Under the pieces are notes generated by a model. It ran no database searches and was not told the origin of the DNA. It worked only from the letters and a program-made list of their open reading frames with translations. 64,000 bases of DNA from Aplidium turbinatum. Its lineage: Eukaryota; Chordata; Ascidiacea; Aplousobranchia; Polyclinidae. Where the stretch lies: positions 31,779,608 through 31,843,607 of the forward strand of contig OU964925.1 of the NCBI GenBank assembly GCA_918807975.1, given 5' to 3'. The translations under genes and the position numbers were made by a program. Positions 55,616 through 64,000 of the stretch are shown in pieces. The number at the start of each line of letters is the position of its first letter. The stretch's first letter is position 1.

Positions 55616-56726
55616 TCAACGATCCTTGTGCTTGAGGTAAATAGGATTGCCATAATCATCCCTGTCAACCCAGATCTTCAACTCCTGTAAACGACAAAGC
55701 GAATAATTGACGTTGATTTAATGTTGACACAATTAATTGTTATAACGTTGATACAACGTAAACAACTCTCACTTTATTGTCCAACCGATCCAATGCTTCT
55801 TGCAGCTTGGATCTTTCCTCCATGTTCGGATTTCTCCACAACCTCCCATCTCCATCGTCGAGGGAAAGCCACATCCCAACTTCCTCCTCAATCTTGTGCA
55901 ACACTTCGATGACGTCATCGATAGATAGGCGGTTGCCATGGAGATGCATTCGAACAATCTAAACACAAATTAATTATGACGCAACAATTAAACATAAACA
56001 ATTTATTTATGTTGTGACTTTTTGTTTATTTATTTGATGTTTACAAGAATTGTTAGAAAATGATTAAAATTGGAAACTCGAACTTACTTTGTGAAACTTG
56101 TTGAAACTGAGACGTTAAAACAACGTAATGCGACGTTGAATCAACGTAACAACTGACCATGAATCAATGTGTTGGTTATAAAAGTTAAACATGACTCACG
56201 GATCCACGCATCGATTTGATCGCCTCCTTCCATGGAAGGAATTGATTGGAATTCATGAAGCATCCGGACAGATCAAGGATTCCAAGTCGCGTCGGCATCC
56301 ACTTGAGGAATGACATCACAGCATGGAAGTCATTCTGAGTGTGGGAGGAATCCATCCATATCTTCCCTCCATCAAAGTGACTTCCTGCTGTGACTGTCAC
56401 TTCCAAGTCGTTGCCTTCCCGCAGGATCTTGCTGATGGGGATGATGGAGCGATCATCATTGCCATCTAACAATGCAGGAATAATATCAATCAATATTAGC
56501 TCGGCTAACCAGGTTGTAATCTAAAACCACAGTTTGGTTCTAACCATAAAATAATCAAACATTGAACACAAGTTGTTTACTAAAGAACAAACCATTAATT
56601 TATTTATATCGCAAACAAGAATATAAACAAATTATTTTGAACAAAACTTTCAGGTTTGAGTCAAAGTTCTCATTTGAAAATTACCTGGGATCATTTTCAC
56701 CCAGGTGCTGATGGAGCGAGAATCAT
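55616..56726 (-). CDS. LRR-like protein gene, 3' exons
   Basis: Four minus-strand exons join with compatible phases: 56726-56685, 56465-56200, 55958-55773 and 55684-55616 (stop). They encode DSRSISTWVKMIP; GNDDRSIIPISKILREGND then VTVTAGSHFDGGKIWMDSS and LGILDLSGCFMNSNQFLPW; IVRMHLHGNRLSIDDVIEVL then GMWLSLDDGDG; and ELKIWVDRDDYGNPIYLKHK. LDLSGC and the MHLHGNRLS repeat look like leucine-rich repeats at the C-terminus of NLR-type proteins, but I do not recognise the family. The 42-bp exon and the start of the 266-bp exon, with their upstream intron sequence, are a tandem duplication (DDSRSIS against NDDRSII). Upstream exons are not identified. There are no stops in any exon, so the gene looks functional. 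Confidence 0.72.
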
Positions 56727-56779
56727 CTAATAATGCAGGAAAAATATCAATCAATATTAGTTCGGCTAACCAGGTTGGG

Positions 56780-56970
56780 AGCTGGTATACAAGTCCCCCT
56801 CCCCCCTTTGGTAACTCATGATAAAGACGGGACTCAACCAAACATATAGGATGAAACTATTTTACCTCTGCTTTACTGTCCGCACACTTCAATCCACATG
56901 TTTTGGTCAATTCCTCTTTGTCATGAGTTGCCAAGGGGGGGGGGGGGGGGGGGGGGCTTGTATACCAGCT
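56780..56970. repeat. Hairpin with a 22-G run
   Basis: AGCTGGTATACAAG and TTTGGTAACTCATGA on the left arm (56780-56821) are mirrored by TCATGAGTTGCCAA, a G22 run (56935-56956) and CTTGTATACCAGCT on the right arm (to 56970). Weaker pairing extends into the ~95-bp loop. It lies upstream of the LRR-like exons, probably in an intron. Confidence 0.85.
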
Positions 56971-58900
56971 CTGACTTTTGTTAGCTGGTCGCAAAATCAT
57001 AAGTTTTGTCTTCAATGGCTTCGAAGTTTTATCAAATTAGGATAAAATAATTAGGCTAGCTTTGCAGGTGGAAACTAAACTTTTGTTAACATCAAACTAA
57101 CCAGAGTTTGCAAATTAAAATAAACTTTGATTTCTTTTTCGATAAATCTTCGAAGCAACTTTAGAACTTGATCGAAAAAATTTTCCAACCAGCCATTTCT
57201 TGCTGCAGCTCCATCCAAGCTTTCTTCAAACTCAGAAGACACGGACAGAAACAAACTTTAAAACATTTGTCTGATGAAACCAAACAGCATGAAGACAGAA
57301 TTGAAAGCGGAAACCAACTATTTTTTGCAGCAACTGAACCAAAGCTGCTCCTTTCTCTTCAATGATTGAAAATACTGTAAAATGGCTGTCGCCTGCAGTT
57401 TTGGGCGGGAGTTTTTATGCAAGGTTGCCAATTAAATTAAAGCCTCAAACACTAAATTAAAGTTGTAAAGCTAAACCAGTTGGAAAAAAGCACACAATAA
57501 TTTTAATTTTTATCAAAGATAATTTAAAAATCACGAATAACTTGTAAGTTGCAAAAAATACGTGCATACTTAAAAAAGAAAGTTAGAGCTTTCTGATAAA
57601 CTGCAAGGTTGGCAACTCTTGTCAACTACTAACAAAAATTGTCGTCTGCAGCTTTAGGCGGGATTTCTGCGGAGTGTTGCCCAAAAAAAAAAGCGTTTAC
57701 CCACAAATTCAAGTAGCAAGTAGTGCAAGAAAATTCATTATTTGGATGTTTCATTGAAATTACTTTGAATTAAACCATTTTTTGAAATTTATTAGCATAA
57801 GTATTGAATTTAATGTTTCCACAAAAAAACATTAATGTTGTCTTAGTTCTAGTTAGCTATAGCCGTTAGAAGGGCCGTAGGCATTGCTCTCTAGAGCAGA
57901 GTACTGTCCATAATCATGAAAAAATTGAAGGGTTATACTCGAAGGGTTGCCACCAGATATGAACAGAAGCCGGAATTCTGGAGTAAAAGGATGCGGAGTC
58001 CGGCTGTTTTCAACTGGAGCCCGAATTTTCGTCTGAAAACCGGAGCTGGAGCGGATGCGAAGGCAAAGTTTGGTGTTAAGTAAATATAAAACTTTTGGAT
58101 AAACAGACAATCACTTTGTAATGTTTGTAATGATCAAATTTTTCGCAAACAACAGGATAAGAAGCCTGAAAATCAAGACTCCGATTATCTCTGGTTGCCA
58201 CTCCATAATCGACGGTAAAGCTTTTACAGAGGCGTAGCCTAGGCTAAAATGTTGAAAAGACTACTGTTTGTCAAGACTACTTCAACTTTACAAGGTCTTT
58301 TGTGAAGAAGGGGTGTTCTTCCCGGCCATCAGCACAAGGCTGATCACTCGCTAGAACAGCGAGCAGCAGTAACGCTTCGCTAACCATAACGGTGTAGCTT
58401 CCACGCTAGCCATAAAGACCTCCAATTTACAAGGTCTTTCTTGTGTTTCTCGGCAGTCGAGTGTAGCAAGAATTGACAATAGACATGTGTTTCGCTCATG
58501 AGGCTAGGCTCATTTTTTCGTAAATGTTAACACTTTCATGCCTGGGCTAGGGCATCTCATGCCTTACGAATTTTTAAACGCTGAAAACCATACGATAAAA
58601 CTATTCTAAAAAGCTGAAATTTCATGACTTTGTCACAAAGTTCATACGCATATTGGAGATGCTACTCAAAAATTTGTATCTCAGATACTATTTGAAATAC
58701 AACGTGGTTTATGACACCTTGTCACAAACAATTTTGCAGTTTGCTCTTTTTAGGAGCAGAAATTTTCTCCTGTTGTTTCTTTATTCACTGGTGATACGCG
58801 CCGGCGCATAGCACGTGCCCAACTTGCAAAATTGAATCTTTTATAGAAACATCACCCTATTTGCATTGATTCAACGCCAGTAGACGTCAAATTATTATGA
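56971..58900. other. Upstream region of the LRR-like gene, no firm gene
   Basis: A minus-strand open stretch at about 57100-57255 (ESLDGAAARNGWLENFFDQV) could be an upstream exon but has no support. TTTACAAGGTCTTT occurs twice (about 58290 and 58428), and GAGCCGGA-like words repeat near 57960-58060. Otherwise it is AT-rich with no recognisable feature. Confidence 0.35.
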
Positions 58901-59694
58901 GCATCTACTTTCGTGCCTCGCCTTGCGTTAGCTTGTGCAGCTGTAACCGAAATGATCGCGCTGCTTTTACAAGACATACACAACATCAACAGACGTCGAA
59001 CGTATGTAAGTAATCTACTCTACCATAATATAATCTACCATATAATTTGTTTGCTCAAATATCAAGCAGCGAAAGGTCAACTCTGGTTTGCCGTTCTTGC
59101 CCTGACCTAATTCTCATCGTAGAGAAATAAGCACAGCTTGATATGTCCTATCGTGTCATTGCGAGTGCTGACAGCTTATAGATACTTTGCTTATGTCGAT
59201 ACAACGTTCAGCGGTGTTGCGATACAACCTAAGAAAATCATGAGTTTGTTTCAAATTGCATTCCTCTTGAATGAATGCTTTTTTGTTACGCAAAACTTTC
59301 GCAGGAAATATCGGCCGCTTTACAGCGGTTCACCATCGTCAGACGTTGAAACAGTACAAACATTTGATCTGTGAAAGTAATGCCTATCAGCGAAAATGGA
59401 AACACATAATGTCATCCAGGCACTGTTTATTGAAAATGAAGACATGCAGCTCGTCATTGCATGGAGAAAAACTGACTTATCAAAATTTTTCGAAGACAAG
59501 AAATTCCAGTCACAAAAAAAATATGACTTGTGCGAAATATTGTAGGCTACAAAACAGACCGTATTGCAAGTGTAGTAAATTAGCATCGTCAAGTATAATG
59601 GTAATGAAATTGAACCGCACAGCTTTATAAGTAATATTTCGATCAATTAATAGATAGAAAAATACCCCGCTTTTGAATAAAACGGTGATGACCA
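58901..59694. other. Intergenic, nothing recognised
   Basis: Short open frames on both strands show no recognisable motifs. ATTTGCATTGATTCAACG near 58860 recurs at about 62198. Confidence 0.35.
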
Positions 59695-60125
59695 AATCAT
59701 CATCATCATCGGCCATGCCTGAACAAGGCGTCGGCTACCGTGAGTCTCCACAACGATCGATTGTCCATACTTCTAATTAGATTTTCAAAATTTTGGTTTG
59801 TCCACGTTGAAAGATTTTTGAAGATTTCCAAACGTGGACGCCCCTGGTGTCTCTGACCAGGAAATCGCCCCATCATTGCCGAGTGTTCAATTCCGCGTTT
59901 GCGGTAGACATGCCCGATAAATGTCATTTGCCTTTTTTTGATAGTTGTGATGAGGACGCCAGGGGTGCACCCAGAGCGTCTCCACACTTCTTCGTTAGTG
60001 ATTTTATCCATCCAGTTAATTCCCATCATTCTACGAATGAACCAAATTTCAGCACTGTTGATCTTCTTTACTATCTTCGGGCATACAGTCCAGGATTCAC
60101 AGTCATATAGCAGAAATGACCAAAT
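59695..60125 (-). mobile_element. RTE LINE 3' fragment
   Basis: The minus strand encodes only the C-terminal tail of an RTE protein: SWTVCPKIVKKINSAEIWFI, MMGINWMDKITNEEVWRRSG and ITTIKKRQMTFIGHVYRKRG up to FRHGR and a stop. An ATGATGATGAT tail lies at the 3' end (59695). It is the usual 5'-truncated LINE product and differs in sequence from RTE-1. Confidence 0.85.
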
Positions 60126-60193
60126 ACTGTGATTAAAATATCTAATCTCATAATCAACGATAACATGATAAGAACAAATCTTATGATAGCCTG

Positions 60194-61969
60194 CTATTTC
60201 ATTATGAAAACCACTGGTAATAGCAAATTTGAGTTTGCTGTTAATCCATGGTTTCGTCCCAAAAATGTTGACATTGCATGGCGGAGTGACCCACGTAGAA
60301 TAGGTACATCATCCGATCGTCTAGACATGTGTGGTTTGACTAATGACATGGCTAGCTGCCACCCCTCCACAAAACTTTCGTCTCCCTTGGCTTGTGAAAA
60401 GGACAACTCGCGGTTCAAGTAACTAATGGTCATCGCATTGACCCGCGCAACGTCTAAAATGTAAGAAAATGCAGACACAGTCCATTTTGCTGATTTCGGC
60501 TTGACGCTATAATATGCCATCTTCTGGTCGACGATATCAGTCCCACCCTTGGTAAAATCGTAGAGCTTGATTATTGCAGGTTTTTCCTTTCCGTCATCTT
60601 TGGTTACTCCAAGGATTGGCTGCATAGTTGATAAGACCAGAACATTGCGTTTACCGGTAGATTTTGGTTTGACTGCGTACGACGTAACGGTAATGTGGGT
60701 TCTCGACTCCTCCCAGTAAATTTTGGTACTGAAGGCTTCCCAATCAGTGAGAGATTTTAACTCGCTAACCCCTTTTCTATTGCTTTGCCATTTTCCAACT
60801 AAAGTTATGTTTTTGTTCCAAAGCCATTCTGCCTCATCAAGTGAAGTGTAAAAGCGATCAAGGGATATGTTTCGTCCTTGAAGCGAAGAAACTCTGTCCA
60901 AATTGTGTACCAACGTTTCCACATATTCCATAGTGGAAGTCAGATAGTGTGGTCCTGGTACACCTACTGGCTTACCCGCATAAGCTATGGCGGTATAGGT
61001 GAATGACATACGCGCACTATTTATGCTTCTTAGCAAAAAATCATATTTAGCAGGCTTATTTTTTGCCTGAAGCTTATTGCCTGAAGGACACACCAACGCG
61101 GGATGGAAACAAAGTCTCATCCAGTGAAAGGAAGTCTTCTGGTATTAAAATCTTTTCACAATTTCCAGTAAAATATTGGAAAAGTTCTCTGATTGCTGTA
61201 AATCGGTCACTTTTCCAGCGATTGGCCCTAGTGCTTTTATCATCAAAACGAATATTTGCAGACAGAAATTTGAATCGGTTCAACGACATTGTCGCACTAA
61301 ATATAGGATGTCCATATAAATGGGAAAAGCAATCTTAATTCGGTGAAATGTTCGCTTGAGTAGTCCTCTAATACACCACAATCCAATGAATGCTTCTAGT
61401 TCCATGGCATCAGTTTGCTGAAAATGTGAAGCATGCCAAGATGTTCGTTGAGCCTCCGATATTCGCGATAGCCTCTCTGGTATACATGTGCTGGTGCTTG
61501 AAACAATGATGTAGATCATCTCTGCTGTGAATAAGAAACGCCATGCATCATACGACGTCGTTGCATATTGATAATCGCGCTTTACTCCTGGTAAACTGTG
61601 CACCACATTAGCAGAGTTTTGTCTTCCTCTTATTGATGGTTGCTTGGTACTCCAAACAACTTTCACTCTACTTCTTTAGTCAACAACTACCGACATTCGC
61701 TCCTCTTCCTGGTCAGGCAATGTATGGTAATTTTTCTCATCCAAAGCGCTATCTAATAATTTGACGTCATGGCTCCTACGACGTTGGGACTGCCTATGTC
61801 TGACGGTCACGACCTCATCTTCGTTACTCTTGTCAGATGTTAGCGAACCACCTTCACCATCAGATAAAGGCAAATCAACATCACTATCCGAAAAATTTGC
61901 ATCTCTTTCATCTTCGGTTGCTAATAAATTTGCCGTTTGCTTTGCATCATAATACACATTCGAAACCAT
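60194..61969 (-). pseudogene. piggyBac transposase, decayed
   Basis: From a likely start at 61969 (MVSNVYYDAKQ) the minus strand encodes an acidic N-terminus (DSDVDLPLSDGEGG). The DDE_Tnp_1_7 core follows: LEAFIGLWCIRGLLKR, FKFLSANIRFDD, FLSLDETLFPSR (first Asp), NISLDRFYTSLDEAEWLW (second) and KGGTDIVDQKMAYYSVKPKS (third). The C-terminus ends soon after RNHGLTANSN and lacks the usual Cys-rich zinc finger. The frame shifts around 61670, 61280 and 61090, so it cannot work as is. Length (~590 codons) is normal. TTAA-bordered terminal repeats were not identified; an RTE fragment abuts its 3' side. Confidence 0.88.
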
Positions 61970-64000
61970 AATTTTGAACTGTGGTATAAGGTACACACTT
62001 GCCACTTGCTGAAACAAAAGGACTTCATTTTGCAAGAAAAATAAATCCAATATAGGGTGTGAGAAGATTTTTTTCTTCAACTGTTCGTGTTTTGAGCAAT
62101 TAAGAAGTTAAATTTAATAATACAATAATTGGAGGAAAGAGCAGACATTCGTTACAATTATTATTCAGACGCTATACTATCCCTTGCTGGCAGAGTCAGC
62201 CATTTGCATTGATTCAACGTTGGCAGATGTTGAATCGTTGTTGAGTGACTGATTTTGATAGCCGAGGTGACTCAACTACTGTATCGCATTTTCGCTCGAT
62301 TTTGCCATTGTAAAAACATAGCTTCATTCTTACTTTTGACTGACGATGAAAACAGCAGTTATCGAAACGTTTGAATAATATGTTCGCTAATGTGTTAGCT
62401 TTGATATTCATAGTCCGAATTTCCTCTAAATCCTACGGTTATGCTCCGAAGTTTATTACTTTACTTCTGGCCTTTTCAATATCAAATTAATTGGGCCATA
62501 AAACATTTTTTTCATATAGCCTAATGATGTAACCTGACTTGTAATATCGCCATGGTATTATGTGCATTTCTACATTACTCCTGTACGCAACGTTGATCTT
62601 TAGCATACTAACATATCGTAGATGTCGTTTTATTTGGACAGTTGCTCATAGTACTCCCAGAGCTAAATATACTGAAAACCTGTTGCAGATAATAATCAAT
62701 ATCGCACCTTTAGAGGAATTCATCAGTACGATTTTACATAATTCAAGAGTTTGCCGCAATAATCAGGAATGCTTTGTGTCTTATTCAAAGTATTCTTCAT
62801 CTCATAAATAACAAAGTGCCATGAGACATCAAAATGACGTAGAATAGCTGTAAAGTTTATAAGTTTTGCGCAAAGAAATTAAAATGAGCCAGGATACTTT
62901 GTTTTCTGTCCGATATAAACTCATCTATATTTGTCTAAATAGGTTGAATGACAGTAAATTAGCATAATTTGACTGTTACAACCAATTACACAAATATGTG
63001 AAACGTATAATGATTTTAAGCAATGATGGTACCGCTTGAAGTACCTCTCATTCTTCATTGTAGGGACGCTATGAACTCATAACGAAAATCAATGACCTAG
63101 AATTCATTACACCGTGGTGCTGACAAAACACGTTATGTATGTAGCATGACAGGTATTATATTATATTGTATCGACGCTCTACGAGATAAATACAAGTGAA
63201 TATACTTGCAAGAATCTAGGGTACGATAAGGCGTTGTGAAATCAATAATCGAGCAATTTTGTTATTATTATGGGAATACAACATGCATCAAAAAGAATCA
63301 AATCAAAAATAATTAAATTTGGGCTTCAGCATCTTCTAAGAAACAAGCGTATTTACGACTTCGGCAATGTCGTCGAACAAGGGTAGAGCACATAAAAAGA
63401 AAAAATCGTAATGTTTGATTTGCAGTTTGTGCGATAGGCTACAATCAAAGTAAGCAACATATTGTTACAATAATGATCAAGCATTTTACGTTGATTCAAC
63501 GTAGAAATGCATCGACGAAACATCAGGGACAGACTTTCTGTAACGGAATAAAACTTGTTTATTCTATCTGGAAAGCAGCGAAATGTGGAAAGCAGTCGCA
63601 ATTCTAAGGGCATTGTTCGAACACACACAAGATCGTCGTAATCATCGAATTGTCATAGTTTGTTTGTTGGCCGGCCAAGCGTAACTAATCAGGCGACAAT
63701 ACGTCTTCACAATTCAGTTGAGTTTTGTTTTTATTTCTGACCATCACAGCGAAAAAGAGGTCTAGAAAAAGGCAAATGACACGAGAGTGGGAAAACGAAA
63801 GGTTTGTTTCTTTATTATAAAAATCAGGCAGCTTTCAAATTTGACCCGCGTTCATAAACACATTTATTAACAAACTTTAATAATATGTATTACAAACATT
63901 TTAATATCATTCAACGCTCAAAGGCCTTGCGATTGTTTTTCCAGCGGTAAAAGATTCTAGTTCATAACTGAAAGAAGTTATAAGCGGTTAAACTTTAAGG
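61970..64000. other. Intergenic, nothing recognised
   Basis: AT-rich sequence with scattered TTGATTCAACGTT palindrome words (62210, 63490). A 91-codon minus-strand open frame at 63353-63628 has no recognisable similarity. No RNA gene or repeat boundary is supported up to the window end. Confidence 0.4.

Overview
This is repeat-dominated nuclear DNA from an animal. The evidence is GT-AG introns, a tRNA-Thr gene, a tRNA-derived SINE, RTE and Jockey-like LINEs, several Gypsy families, many hAT elements, a piggyBac and other DNA transposons. The species cannot be named from the sequence. The transposon mix suggests an aquatic invertebrate, perhaps a deuterostome, but that is a guess.

Region 1 (1-16.4 kb) is a stack of insertions that can be read from target duplications. 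An old minus-strand Gypsy (Gypsy-A) is split at a TTAA by a DNA transposon (179-11173) carrying a P2X7-like domain gene. Inside that lies hAT-A (1620-10909). Inside hAT-A lies hAT-B (2402-10814). hAT-B holds a SINE and a young, nearly whole Gypsy (Gypsy-1, 3012-10260). On the other side, a second young LTR element (Gypsy-2, 12878-16303) sits in the upstream end of Gypsy-A. Its two LTRs look identical, and in place of reverse transcriptase and integrase it carries a five-zinc-knuckle cassette built like the host RNA-binding protein CNBP.

Region 2 (16.4-20.9 kb) has two hAT insertions, each with a perfect 8-bp target duplication, and a tRNA-Thr(UGU) gene between them.

Region 3 (20.9-39.9 kb) is a multi-exon plus-strand gene resembling DUF4806-domain proteins (exons 23.8-39.3 kb). 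One intron holds a transposon with ~0.45-kb inverted repeats and an uninterrupted 868-codon transposase. Another intron holds a Jockey-like LINE, foldback elements and a second, antisense DUF4806-like gene. Related inverted ends with CACGTG-rich tandem arrays bracket the whole locus at 20.9 and 39.8 kb. Another pair (31.3 and 38.1 kb) brackets the antisense gene. Both genes may therefore be cargo of large transposons.

Region 4 (39.9-54.4 kb) is more debris: an RTE LINE, a truncated Gypsy related to Gypsy-1, a KIAA1586-like hAT relic, a Gypsy integrase remnant split by a second RTE (12-bp target duplication), a further hAT and two more SINE copies.

Region 5 (54.4-64 kb) is less dense. It holds the 3' exons of a minus-strand gene with leucine-rich-repeat-like sequence and a duplicated exon start, a G-run hairpin, an RTE 3' fragment and a decayed piggyBac transposase.

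Most of the window is selfish DNA. The only host-like units are the tRNA, the LRR-like gene and, unless they are transposon cargo, the DUF4806-like genes.
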